Virus record (IMG/VR): IMGVR_UViG_3300009136_000029
Coordinates: 1 to 28,266 of that record
Source: a virus
DNA: 28,266 nucleotides
Direction: 5' to 3' (one strand)
This document shows, piece by piece, positions 22,346 through 28,266 of the stretch; positions within the stretch are counted from its first letter, which is position 1; each line of letters starts with the position of its first letter. Position numbers and translations under genes: made by a program. Below the pieces are notes generated by a model. It was given only the letters and a program-made list of their open reading frames with translations, was not told where the DNA came from and ran no database searches.

Positions 22346-23775
22346 CACTTAAACCCCTTTTGTTTATCCTTTGCTCGCATCTCTTTTATAACATCTGCCA
22401 CGTATATATTTGCATCCCAGTCTTTAGGGTGGTCAATCTTAGTCTTAACATAAGGACGCGCCATTAAACCATATCTTAGTGTGTCTACATAATGGTCATC
22501 GGCTGTTGTATCCAAGTCCTCTGGTTTAGTTTTATCATGTTGCATTGCGGGGAGTGTTCTAATTAACGCGTTGCAATTACTAAATATATACAGCATTGGT
22601 GCGTTGTTGTCACCCTCTATTCTTTGGCGCACCTGTTGCCACCCTGCAAGCCGCTTGTTATCTGCCTTTCGGAAGAAACACCCCTCGTTCATCATTTGCT
22701 CACCAATAGAGATACCACCGCTTTGAATCCAAATAGCAGGATCGGCAACCATGTCATCCATCTTGTCGCGTGTTTCCCTCTCGATAATCCCAGCAGCAAT
22801 GTCTTTATTCTCCATCCTTAAACCAACGCTAGGCTTACTTGCTCCATCCCATTCACGATACACAATAGCAGCACCTTTTGGAAAAGACGTAACCTTGCCA
22901 TCGCACTCAACAGGCTTTCCATCACTTATAGCAATCCATAGCACACAGAAGGGCGCTCTGTATCCCCAATCAAACGCTCTGATTTTATACCAATGCTCAG
23001 GAATCTTAAATGGCTTGATAATATGTTTATTCTTGTCGAACTTATCAAAGTATGCGCCTTCTACTGCATCCCAGTCGCCCTCTAACCAAGCTTTAACCAA
23101 TGCAGTGGAACCAACCATGTGTAAGTTGCCTACATAGTTTGGGTCGTTCTGTAATAATATTTGATTGTCTGTTACCTTAGCAGGGATATAAACCCTTTGT
23201 CGCTCTGCCCTGTTTGGTAGTGTCTCAGTTATTACCTTCATACCTTCTGGACATGGGTCTACAAACCTATCACGCAACCAACCTTGACCTGCCCCCCCAG
23301 GGTTTCCCGTTAGGTGCATTTGCGTGGGTATTCCACTTGCTGAACGGATTGCGGCGTGCATCTTAAATATAGGAGCAGGGTCGCCATACATGCCAGCTTC
23401 TTCTATGCAAACGTCTGATAAGTTTTGGCCTTGGTATTTCTCAGCGTCAATATCTCTTTCCAATGGTCTGAATCTTAATGTGCCACCGCCTTTGAATTGC
23501 CACGTTTTCTTATAGCCTATCCATTGGGCATCTAGTGGTGAGTATATTTGCTGACTTCGCATTATAGCGTCGTCCAACATAGGAAGTTCTTTTCGGAAGA
23601 ATATACAGTTAAAAGCATCGCCGTACTTTTGAGCCTTTAAAGCCATCTTACCCAGCACGCCGTCAGTCTTGCCACCACCCCTTGCTCCACCGTAGAAGAT
23701 TTCGTACACCGGGCAATCAATCAGTGCTTTTTGTCTTCCTGCTTGTGGTCGCCAGATAACGTTAGTTTTTACCAT
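22345..23775 (-). CDS. Terminase large subunit
   Basis: A 476-residue packaging motor and nuclease. Seen are a Walker A-type loop GGARGGGKT (residues 29-37), 'FFRKELPMLDDA' (adenine-binding region), a Walker B with catalytic Glu in DVCIEEAGMY (121-130), the coupling motif TGNPGGAGQGW (156-166), and RNase H-like nuclease acids Asp269 (AFDWGYRAP), Asp345 (VADPAIW) and Asp427/Asp431 in DDHYVDTLRYG. All motifs are intact and the length is normal. No clear ribosome binding site precedes the ATG; an overlapping 58-residue ORF upstream may couple its translation. Confidence 0.97.
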   Translation of the reverse strand: MVKTNVIWRPQAGRQKALIDCPVYEIFYGGARGGGKTDGVLGKMALKAQKYGDAFNCIFFRKELPMLDDAIMRSQQIYSPLDAQWIGYKKTWQFKGGGTLRFRPLERDIDAEKYQGQNLSDVCIEEAGMYGDPAPIFKMHAAIRSASGIPTQMHLTGNPGGAGQGWLRDRFVDPCPEGMKVITETLPNRAERQRVYIPAKVTDNQILLQNDPNYVGNLHMVGSTALVKAWLEGDWDAVEGAYFDKFDKNKHIIKPFKIPEHWYKIRAFDWGYRAPFCVLWIAISDGKPVECDGKVTSFPKGAAIVYREWDGASKPSVGLRMENKDIAAGIIERETRDKMDDMVADPAIWIQSGGISIGEQMMNEGCFFRKADNKRLAGWQQVRQRIEGDNNAPMLYIFSNCNALIRTLPAMQHDKTKPEDLDTTADDHYVDTLRYGLMARPYVKTKIDHPKDWDANIYVADVIKEMRAKDKQKGFK

Positions 23776-23938
23776 AGGCTATATGTAACTTAAATAATTT
23801 GATTACTTTCAGTGGGTAATTATTAAACGTCTTCATTGTGCAAGGCTGGTGTATACGACCATAAGAAAAGCCTATGTAGTACCTTTCTTTGTACTCGAAG
23901 AACTTTAGTATGCCTTTTGGTTTGTACCTGTTATTCAT
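23762..23938 (-). CDS. Small basic ORF overlapping the start of the large terminase, 58 residues
   Basis: The gap between the terminase and the next listed gene is filled by a frame starting at the ATG at 23938 and ending at TAA 23762-23764. It encodes a 58-residue, Lys/Tyr/Phe-rich peptide (MNNRYKPKGILKFFEYKE, RYYIGFSYGRIHQP ...). It overlaps the upstream gene by 8 bases and the terminase by 14, the same spacing habit as its neighbours, and its aromatic-basic make-up resembles the 83-residue gene upstream. There is no clear ribosome binding site. Coding is likely but not proven; the function is unknown. Confidence 0.55.
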   Translation of the reverse strand: MNNRYKPKGILKFFEYKERYYIGFSYGRIHQPCTMKTFNNYPLKVIKLFKLHIAYGKN

Positions 23939-24182
23939 CTATACAATATATCCATAAATCTTTATCTTCCCAACACCAATGAACAGCCTCTTGCTTTGTT
24001 AATGAAATGTGAAACTTTACCTTATAAGGATAAGTCTTCTTAAACTGCCTCCGACTAATCCACTGGAATCTTACAAAGCGAAACTTACACTCCTTGAAGT
24101 AGTCCCAACAAAAACCCGCATAACCTAAATTATCTGGTTTTGGGTGTATAAATATCTGGAAGTTTCTTTTTCGCATTTCCAT
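23931..24182 (-). CDS. Small aromatic-basic protein, unknown function
   Basis: An 83-residue protein unusually rich in Phe, Trp, Tyr, Lys and Arg (RNFQIFIHPKPDNLGYAGFC, 'WDYFKECKFRFVRFQWISRR', 'WCWEDKDLWIYCIDE'). There is no signal peptide or membrane helix. I do not recognise it. Basic aromatic-rich small proteins can bind nucleic acid, but this is only a suggestion. The start is uncertain: ATG codons at 24182 and 24176 both lack a good ribosome binding site. Confidence 0.65.
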   Translation of the reverse strand: MEMRKRNFQIFIHPKPDNLGYAGFCWDYFKECKFRFVRFQWISRRQFKKTYPYKVKFHISLTKQEAVHWCWEDKDLWIYCIDE

Positions 24183-24227
24183 TACACTATTTTGTTATAT
24201 CCCCGTATATTTGAGCATATTTGTATA

Positions 24228-24611
24228 TTATACGTTACTTTGCTCAATCTCTATAAACATATTTACTATACTATCAGGGGCAGGTGTAGACTGCGATATA
24301 CTCTCAGCGTCACCTTTGTAACTATGGTCGCCATATAAACCCAAACTCACATCATAGTTAACCCTATGTATCACCTCTTTATCATTGTACCTGTAGAACG
24401 ATATAGATACATTACGAACCTTTTGGCCTTTTAGGTTAAAACGTACATCACTATCAAAGTGTTCTTGTGCCACCTTTGGGGCTGCGTCGGTTATCTTAAC
24501 TAACTGGGGAATGTCAATAGTACGTCTATAATTATACAAACTATCATCTTTAAAAACTAACCGCAGGAATGTATTGCCTATAGTTATTTTACTTAGATAT
24601 TCGTTTTTCAT
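24228..24611 (-). CDS. Small phage protein between small and large terminase genes, unknown function
   Basis: A 127-residue protein, mostly beta in the first part ('LSKITIGNTFLRLVFKDDSL', 'VRNVSISFYRYNDKEVIHRV') with a helical end (DSIVNMFIEIEQ). No family is recognised. Its ATG overlaps the stop of the previous gene by 4 bases. It is one of several small genes inserted between the two terminase subunits. Confidence 0.75.
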   Translation of the reverse strand: MKNEYLSKITIGNTFLRLVFKDDSLYNYRRTIDIPQLVKITDAAPKVAQEHFDSDVRFNLKGQKVRNVSISFYRYNDKEVIHRVNYDVSLGLYGDHSYKGDAESISQSTPAPDSIVNMFIEIEQSNV

Positions 24612-24847
24612 CCCTTTAACTCCGCTATGCGTTTTGCTTTCCTGTCCTGATACTCGTCAAACTCTTCTTGTGTAGCTTCTCTCCAGCCTAATATAAACGG
24701 GTAATCAGTACCACGCCCTACTTTGCTCCAGTTGAATGTTTCAGCTAGTTCTATAGGCTCACGCTCATTGGATAGGTTTAATTGCACTATAGTCTCACCA
24801 GCTACAGGGCTTACGCCTCCGTTGAATGGGGTGTATTTACTTTCCAT
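24608..24847 (-). CDS. Small phage protein, unknown function
   Basis: A 79-residue protein (YTPFNGGVSPVAGETIVQLN, 'GRGTDYPFILGWREATQEEF', then a charged helix DEYQDRKAKRIAELKG). No family is recognised. It overlaps the upstream gene by 11 bases and the downstream gene by 4, so it is embedded in the coupled operon. Confidence 0.75.
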   Translation of the reverse strand: MESKYTPFNGGVSPVAGETIVQLNLSNEREPIELAETFNWSKVGRGTDYPFILGWREATQEEFDEYQDRKAKRIAELKG

Positions 24848-25148
24848 ACTTACTGCCCATTGCTTGCTTAAATACCTTATATTTAGCTTCCATTAGTTCT
24901 GGCAGTTTACTAGCAATAGCCGCACTTCCTTCTTTTTTAACCGATGTGTTGGTTTTACCTACCGTCTTTGTGTAGGAATGTGTTGCTGGAGAGCCTCCGT
25001 ATTGGTTATACTCCATACTAGTTATACATAATGTTCCGCATTGCTCACCGTTAGTAAGTTCATATAAAGCATATAAGCCGCTTTGCTGGCCTTTATTCTC
25101 TACTGTGTACCCGTCCTGAGCCGCTAATTCTTTTAATCTACTTTCCAT
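24837..25148 (-). CDS. Small phage protein after the small terminase, unknown function
   Basis: A 103-residue protein with a beta core (SGLYALYELTNGEQCGTLCI) and a Lys-rich helical end (LPELMEAKYKVFKQAMGSKY). There is no signal peptide and no known family. The ATG overlaps the end of the small terminase gene by 11 bases. Confidence 0.75.
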   Translation of the reverse strand: MESRLKELAAQDGYTVENKGQQSGLYALYELTNGEQCGTLCITSMEYNQYGGSPATHSYTKTVGKTNTSVKKEGSAAIASKLPELMEAKYKVFKQAMGSKYGK

Positions 25149-25545
25149 GCTCTTCTTCCCATTCTTTAGGGGTTAAAGGTTCTGCACTTATAATTGTTAC
25201 GGTGTCGTTGTTGTTGTTTTCGTTCTCAAACTTATCTTTCCAGCCATAGTTTTTAAGTGCAAATATCGCTCCAGTCGCGTTATTCCCGAATAATCTTTTC
25301 TCCGCGTAATTCTCCACGACAGTCTTTGCCCTTTTTACTGTGTCAGTAAACTCGTCACGTTCTTGATAATCCATAAGGGTTTGTCTTGTGGTATCAAGTG
25401 CTAGTGCTAGTCCTGTAATTGTTAAGGGTGCTTGATGCACTACGCCATTGGAATCCTTAAAGAAATCTTTGGCAACCTCATCGAAATAAGCCTGTATTGC
25501 TTTGTCGAGTATTTCTTTAGTTTCAAACTTGAGTGGTCTACCCAT
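25138..25545 (-). CDS. Terminase small subunit
   Basis: A 135-residue DNA-recognition subunit of the packaging motor. The pattern GRPLKFETKEILDKAIQAYF, 'PLTITGLALALDTTRQTLMD' YQERDEF, 'DTVKRAKTVVENYAEKRLFG' and 'NATGAIFALKNYGWKDK' is diagnostic of the phage DNA-packaging small-terminase family, with the 'TITGLALAL...R.TL' helix-turn-helix used for pac or cos recognition. AGGAGG lies 7 bases before the ATG, which overlaps the preceding stop by one base. It is separated from the large subunit by five small genes. Confidence 0.93.
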   Translation of the reverse strand: MGRPLKFETKEILDKAIQAYFDEVAKDFFKDSNGVVHQAPLTITGLALALDTTRQTLMDYQERDEFTDTVKRAKTVVENYAEKRLFGNNATGAIFALKNYGWKDKFENENNNNDTVTIISAEPLTPKEWEEEHGK

Positions 25546-25718
25546 TACGCAGCCTCCTGATAGTTTTCTTCTTTTAACCAGCGGTTTACACGTTCTATTG
25601 TTAATGGGGTTTTGTTTCCTGATATACCAGCAAAGAAGTAGCTTTTTATTGCTATTGCTACACTATTGTACTTTGGGTCGTATAACAACTCGTCATATAG
25701 TCTTTTTAGTTTCGCCAT
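25545..25718 (-). CDS. Small protein just before the small terminase, unknown function
   Basis: A 57-residue helical protein (AKLKRLYDELLYDPKYNSVA, 'TPLTIERVNRWLKEENYQ'). The closing part resembles a single helix-turn-helix-like unit, but I cannot assign a family. I chose the ATG at 25718, which is preceded by GAGGGG at a 10-base distance; the frame's earlier ATG at 25739 lies deeper in the upstream gene. Confidence 0.65.
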   Translation of the reverse strand: MAKLKRLYDELLYDPKYNSVAIAIKSYFFAGISGNKTPLTIERVNRWLKEENYQEAA

Positions 25719-25983
25719 CTGTATTAATCCCCTCAGCACTAGCTTTAGCTAGGCGTTCTAGTTTATTAATCATGTTCATCATGTATAGTTTTTCTAGTTG
25801 GTGATAACCTATCTCGTCAACTGTCTGTACTGTTTCTGCGCTTATCTCTATCCAATTCTTACCTACGGCACTTGTTCCCACTATAGCAGGTAATCTTAGC
25901 AAATAGGAATCATTACCAGTTGATAATTCAACCAATATTATACTATCTGGGTTAACTATATGGCCGTATAAGTTTATAAGCAT
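25693..25983 (-). CDS. Small phage protein, unknown function
   Basis: A 96-residue protein: a beta start (GHIVNPDSIILVELSTGNDS, 'LPAIVGTSAVGKNWIEISAE') then a helix (HQLEKLYMMNMINKLERLAK). It is not recognised. No ribosome binding site is visible before the ATG at 25983, and the 21 bases upstream are almost pure A/T. It overlaps the next gene by 26 bases. Confidence 0.7.
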   Translation of the reverse strand: MLINLYGHIVNPDSIILVELSTGNDSYLLRLPAIVGTSAVGKNWIEISAETVQTVDEIGYHQLEKLYMMNMINKLERLAKASAEGINTDGETKKTI

Positions 25984-26004
25984 TTAATATATATAACATA
26001 TCTT

Positions 26005-26115
26005 TTATAGTACTGCAAGTATATACAAGAATCCATAACATAGTAACCCTGTTATTATTAATATATAAGCTGTTACTATTATTGCTACTGTTGCTTTTTT
26101 AAGTAAATTAATCAT
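26005..26115 (-). CDS. Small single-pass membrane peptide, 36 residues
   Basis: ATG at 26115 opens a 36-residue frame ending in TAA at 26005. It reads MINLLKKATVAIIVTAYILI and continues as a single hydrophobic helix to the end. AAAGGAAAGAGAC lies directly before the start, and the ATG overlaps the upstream stop as ATGA. Short positively started, single-helix peptides occur in phages as membrane modulators (for example of host enzymes, holins or exclusion), but no specific role can be given. Confidence 0.6.
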   Translation of the reverse strand: MINLLKKATVAIIVTAYILIITGLLCYGFLYILAVL

Positions 26116-26279
26116 GTCTCTTTCCTTTTTTTCACGTAGAACTCTTTATAATTATTAAACACAGCCACTATCTGCCCACTCTCTTTAAGCATTATAAACG
26201 ATAAATCATAAATATACTCGTCACACTTGTGCCCGTGCCGCTCACCCGTGCTGTTTAATACTGTTACTGACTCAATCAT
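26112..26279 (-). CDS. Small phage protein, 55 residues, unknown function
   Basis: ATG at 26279 opens a 55-residue frame (MIESVTVLNSTGERHGHKCD ... 'NNYKEFYVKKRKET') ending in TGA at 26112. The ribosome binding site GAGGAG is 8 bases upstream, one of the best in this region. Both ends overlap neighbours as ATGA, giving a three-gene translational chain (26524 to 26005). No family is recognised. The gene was found by reading the gap between longer frames. Confidence 0.65.
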   Translation of the reverse strand: MIESVTVLNSTGERHGHKCDEYIYDLSFIMLKESGQIVAVFNNYKEFYVKKRKET

Positions 26280-26524
26280 TGTTTGTTCTCCTCTATAGAT
26301 TCAACTTTATATTCAGTTATATCGTCACTATCTGGGCATTTATTGCCTTTTTCATCTACCCATCTATAACCGATTTGACCGCCTTTTTTCTTTCCTGCTG
26401 GCTGGCTGTATCTTTTTTTCTTAACTTTATAATTAAAGGTAAACTCTCCCATATAATCACTGCCTTTAACTTCGACAAATTTATCAAAGGGGCATTCGTG
26501 TGCTGGCTTCCATTCTTCTTTCAT
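26276..26524 (-). CDS. Small basic protein, unknown function
   Basis: An 82-residue protein (EEWKPAHECPFDKFVEVKGS, 'FNYKVKKKRYSQPAGKKKGG', IGYRWVDEKGNKCPDSDD). 'KFVEVKG' and 'GYRWVDEKG' suggest a small beta barrel, but I assign no family. I chose the ATG at 26524 because AAAGG lies 6 bases before it; the ATG at 26530 would touch that site. It is followed in the coupled chain by the 55-residue gene. Confidence 0.72.
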   Translation of the reverse strand: MKEEWKPAHECPFDKFVEVKGSDYMGEFTFNYKVKKKRYSQPAGKKKGGQIGYRWVDEKGNKCPDSDDITEYKVESIEENKQ

Positions 26525-26533
26525 AATCATCCT

Positions 26534-26569
26534 TTATTTATTAGTTAGCTGCTCTAGGTGGTCGAAACC
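26534..26569 (-). other. In-frame remnant after the stop of the 66-residue gene
   Basis: Directly after the TAA of the 66-residue gene, the same frame stays open for 11 codons (GFDHLEQLTNK) before a second TAA at 26534-26536. The peptide matches the C-terminal tail FNHLEQLTKG of the 114-residue neighbour. It is either a decayed former C-terminus, a programmed read-through product or a copied DNA element. Confidence 0.6.
26541..26562. repeat. 22-base gene-end repeat, copy A
   Basis: An exact copy of the 22 bases at 26783-26804 (TTAGTTAGCTGCTCTAGGTG plus GT on the + strand). This copy lies between the stop of the 66-residue gene and the start of the 82-residue gene. Confidence 0.9.
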
Positions 26570-26770
26570 TTAAGCGTAGTTCCATTCCATTTTTAACGCT
26601 CGTGCTAGTGTATATCCGTTATCGTGATACTCCTTCCAAACCTCTTTCGGTGTTGCGTCATATAACTCATTATAAGCCTCAGCATATTCTTTGTAAGTTA
26701 TGTCCGATTCAACAAAGCCACAATAATTACACTTTTTCTTTTGTGGATTATTTTTAGGCATCATTCTCAT
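26570..26770 (-). CDS. Small zinc-knuckle protein, unknown function
   Basis: A 66-residue protein with one CxxC knuckle near its N-terminus (KKKCNYCGFVES) followed by a helical body (YKEYAEAYNELYDATPKEVW). Its ATG overlaps the upstream stop as ATGA, with AAAGGA 8 bases upstream. It is one of three adjacent small proteins with CxxC motifs. An in-frame remnant of a second tail follows its stop. It may bind metal; the role is unknown. Confidence 0.7.
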   Translation of the reverse strand: MRMMPKNNPQKKKCNYCGFVESDITYKEYAEAYNELYDATPKEVWKEYHDNGYTLARALKMEWNYA

Positions 26771-27111
26771 AATAGTATTCCTTTAGTTAGCTGCTCTAGG
26801 TGGTTAAAAACTACACCACCACAATGTGTGCAATTATCTGTTTTACTAAGCAGGGCCAAGATAGTTTCCTTTTTCACGTTCTCATTAGGTATAAGCTCCA
26901 CCTCTCCACTATTAGATTCTATATAATTAAAAAGAATCTTCTCCGCCCCCCGTATTAAATTCACCAACACGTAACAGCCTAATTTTAGGAAATATCTTCT
27001 ATCTCGCACTTCCAGAGAAAAACTACAGCCATTTCTATAAACGCTCCACCCCTCCAGTATTGCATCGTCCAATATCAGCTCTGGCACAACAACCCTTTCC
27101 CTTAATATCAC
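26767..27111 (-). CDS. Small protein with C-terminal CxxC knuckle, unknown function
   Basis: A 114-residue protein beginning with GTG. It has a hydrophobic beta or helical body (REYRFLK-like segment RDRRYFLKLGCYVLVNLIRG) and a C-terminal CTHCGGVVFNHLEQLTKG in which a CxxC is followed by the shared tail. GGAG lies 7 bases before the GTG. The 22-base repeat copy B encodes the HLEQLTK part of its tail. No family is recognised. Confidence 0.75.
   Translation of the reverse strand: MILRERVVVPELILDDAILEGWSVYRNGCSFSLEVRDRRYFLKLGCYVLVNLIRGAEKILFNYIESNSGEVELIPNENVKKETILALLSKTDNCTHCGGVVFNHLEQLTKGILL
26783..26804. repeat. 22-base gene-end repeat, copy B
   Basis: The second exact copy of the repeat at 26541-26562. 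Here it lies inside the 3' end of the 114-residue gene and encodes part of its C-terminal tail. Confidence 0.9.
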
Positions 27112-27130
27112 AGTCTTACTCCTTTATGTT

Positions 27131-27148
27131 ATGCCCTAGGTGGTTAAA
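27131..27148. repeat. Diverged gene-end repeat, copy C
   Basis: CTAGGTGGTTAAA (27136-27148) matches 13 bases of copy B (26796-26808) at the end of the Lar-like gene. A frame shifted by one would read FNHLG, like the tail seen at copy B, but the gene here stops in a different frame (ALTT). Confidence 0.6.
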
Positions 27149-27606
27149 GCTTGTTTACCGCACCTGCATTCTGGGCAAATATCTTTTGTTGCGCTATATG
27201 TGCAGCTATCGGTCTGGCTGCCTAAGTCCTTTATATAGTTTTTATAAAACTCGGCTGTATTCTCTAACACCTTGTTCCGCTCCTCAGCCGCCTTTAGCTG
27301 CGCCCGCAGTTCATCATGGTCTGTGGTGGCTCTGGTGTTCCATGCACTCAATGCGTCTTGTAGGTACTCCCACTCCGCGCCACGCGCTCCGCAATTGCCA
27401 CAAGCAACCCTGCATGATGTCAATGTTTTATGTAGTTCAAATTCACAACTATCGCAGAAAGGGCAATTAGGAATATCACCCTCCATGCCGCAATTATGAC
27501 ATTTTTCATTGTTATCACCAAGAACTCCGCAAGCTATACACTCCCAAAATGCCTTTACCTTCTTTTTTAACTCCGTCATCTCATTTTTCTTCGTGTCTTG
27601 GTTCAT
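27136..27606 (-). CDS. Lar-like zinc protein (restriction-alleviation family)
   Basis: A 156-residue protein with several CxxC knuckles: CIAC (23-26), CHNC (36-39), CPFC (48-51), CGNC (69-72) and CPEC (144-147). The stretch CPFCDSCEFELH ... RVACGNCGARGAEWEY ... ALSAWNTR matches the Lar family (C-P-F-C ... C-x-x-C-G-A ... W-N-x-R), which in lambda-like phages relieves type I restriction. It is followed by a coiled-coil segment (100-125). Anti-restriction is inferred from the family, which is widely spread and not always tested. GAGGA precedes the ATG. Confidence 0.8.
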   Translation of the reverse strand: MNQDTKKNEMTELKKKVKAFWECIACGVLGDNNEKCHNCGMEGDIPNCPFCDSCEFELHKTLTSCRVACGNCGARGAEWEYLQDALSAWNTRATTDHDELRAQLKAAEERNKVLENTAEFYKNYIKDLGSQTDSCTYSATKDICPECRCGKQALTT

Positions 27607-27609
27607 TGG

Positions 27610-27909
27610 TTAATCCTCTTTAAGTGCTTGTCGGGCTTGGTATAACACCCCACTACCTATATTTAAAACTCTTGCGCCATTTGAATCTACATCTGCCCTT
27701 TCTGTCAAATCTGCAAGGATAGCCTCCAGTGCTTCTTTGTACCGAGCGGCGTTGTTAACAGATTCTACTATAAGCTTGGCGTTGGCAGTCACGTTGTCTT
27801 GAAAATTAAAGCATTGGGCTACAAACACGCCTTTTGCGTTAAGTATATTACTACCCGCCATTTCACTAATAGAAAATGGTAACTCGCTGTGTTTTAGTTC
27901 CTCTGTCAT
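27610..27909 (-). CDS. Conserved small phage protein, unknown function
   Basis: A 99-residue protein. The layout 'HSELPFSISEMAGSNILNAK' GVFVAQC..FQDNVTANAKLIVESVNN ... YKEALEAILADL is a common phage pattern ('HSxLPW ... I.DA.G..V ... AN..FIV.A.N....L...L') with no known activity. AAGGA lies before the ATG, which overlaps the upstream stop as ATGA. Confidence 0.82.
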   Translation of the reverse strand: MTEELKHSELPFSISEMAGSNILNAKGVFVAQCFNFQDNVTANAKLIVESVNNAARYKEALEAILADLTERADVDSNGARVLNIGSGVLYQARQALKED

Positions 27910-28214
27910 ATCATATCCTTTATTGTTTTAATTGATGTTTTGGCTAAACCCCTGTATTTATCTTTCTTCCTCTCGGTGGAGTCGTTAGCCCACCAGCTAT
28001 ATAACGCCTCATTTTCCTGCAATTTAGACTCTATGCGCCACATATCTATAGCAAGCTCCTCTATTATATCCTCACTCTCTAGCCTCTCTATAAACGTATT
28101 AAGCTCGACTAAAGCTTCTTTGTAAACCTTCAACTCAAGATTCCCAGCTTCTGGGTCTGCTGCCCACATATCAATAGCCTCGTTTAACGCCTCTTTTACT
28201 TTTTCCAGTGTCAT
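27906..28214 (-). CDS. Small helical phage protein, unknown function
   Basis: A 102-residue, acidic, all-helical protein (EKVKEALNEAIDMWAADPEA, KVYKEALVELNTFIERLESE). An internal resemblance between 'LNEAIDMWAADPE' and 'EELAIDMWRIES' hints at an old duplication. AAAGGAG lies about 8 bases before the ATG. No family is recognised. Confidence 0.78.
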   Translation of the reverse strand: MTLEKVKEALNEAIDMWAADPEAGNLELKVYKEALVELNTFIERLESEDIIEELAIDMWRIESKLQENEALYSWWANDSTERKKDKYRGLAKTSIKTIKDMI

Positions 28215-28233
28215 CGCTCTTTCTCCTTTATGC

Positions 28234-28251
28234 CTTAGCGTTATAGCTAAG
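28234..28251. repeat. Short inverted repeat upstream of the last gene
   Basis: CTTAGC and GCTAAG flank a six-base spacer ahead of the 102-residue gene. The surrounding bases (read on the - strand, ending GGCATAAAGGAG) resemble those around copy C of the gene-end repeat, so this may be a further diverged copy or the end of the previous gene. Confidence 0.4.
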
Positions 28252-28266
28252 AGGTTGTTTTATCTC

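Noticed and set aside
22345-22348. GTG at 22348 as portal start
   Set aside because: ATG immediately follows with better spacing to AAAGGGG; the difference is one residue.
24183-24227. AT-rich gap with TATAAC as a possible promoter
   Set aside because: No -35-like element lies at 16-18 bases; only A/T-rich sequence and a short AATATAC direct repeat are seen.
24144-24338. 64-residue + strand frame near 24.2 kb
   Set aside because: It is antisense to two - strand genes, lacks a ribosome binding site and has a low-complexity Tyr/Ile-rich product.

Overview
The window is a piece of a tailed double-stranded DNA phage genome, or of a prophage. It is AT-rich and densely packed, with almost every gene touching or overlapping the next. 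The virion genes point to a short-tailed (podovirus-type) phage. There is a large terminase, a large portal, a scaffold, a coat protein of the type with the IGGLQLLV / TVGGI / FWRNQ signature, a decoration protein, a head-tail adaptor, a nozzle-like protein, DNA-ejection-type proteins and tail fibres. There is no tape-measure, tail-tube or sheath gene. The lysis genes (M15 peptidase, three-helix holin of the gene-transfer-agent type, coiled-coil membrane protein) indicate a Gram-negative host, but the host cannot be named from this window. No integrase, repressor or polymerase is visible, so lifestyle is undecided.

Layout. Positions 1-2493 (+ strand) hold a short run of overlapping genes: the tail of a DUF3310-like protein, a conserved phage protein that usually travels with recombination genes, a YqaJ/lambda-type exonuclease, a small unknown, an HNH/Ref-like zinc nuclease, a conserved phage protein and a 25-residue ORF. 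Everything from 2490 to the right edge is on the - strand and is read right to left. 28214-25545 is a run of small accessory genes, several with CxxC zinc knuckles, including one Lar-like protein. 25545-22345 holds the small terminase, several tiny ORFs and the large terminase. 22345-20318 is the portal. 20318-17146 holds two small genes, the scaffold, the coat protein and the decoration protein. 17093-10821 holds the adaptor, nozzle and internal or ejection proteins. 10820-4719 is a tail-fibre and adhesin cassette rich in beta-sandwich and lectin-like folds. 4700-4059 is a predicted esterase. 4055-2490 is the lysis cassette. The two transcription units converge and their stop codons overlap in the four bases TTAA at 2490-2493.

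How the parts work together. The left operon probably supplies recombination or repair functions. The right operon packages DNA (TerS, TerL, portal), builds the head (scaffold, coat, decoration), adds the adaptor, nozzle and ejection proteins, fits host-recognition proteins, possibly including an esterase that modifies the cell surface, and then lyses the cell. Translation appears to be coupled throughout by ATGA and TAATG overlaps. Control elements visible in the sequence are a sigma70-like promoter before the scaffold gene, hairpins flanking the coat and decoration genes, and a repeated 22-base element at the ends of small genes near the right edge.

The points most worth following up are the esterase beside the tail adhesins, the repeated gene-end element with its decayed C-terminal tail, three small genes found by reading the gaps (23762-23938, 26005-26115, 26112-26279), and an S74-type self-cleavage domain on a virion protein that is not a fibre.
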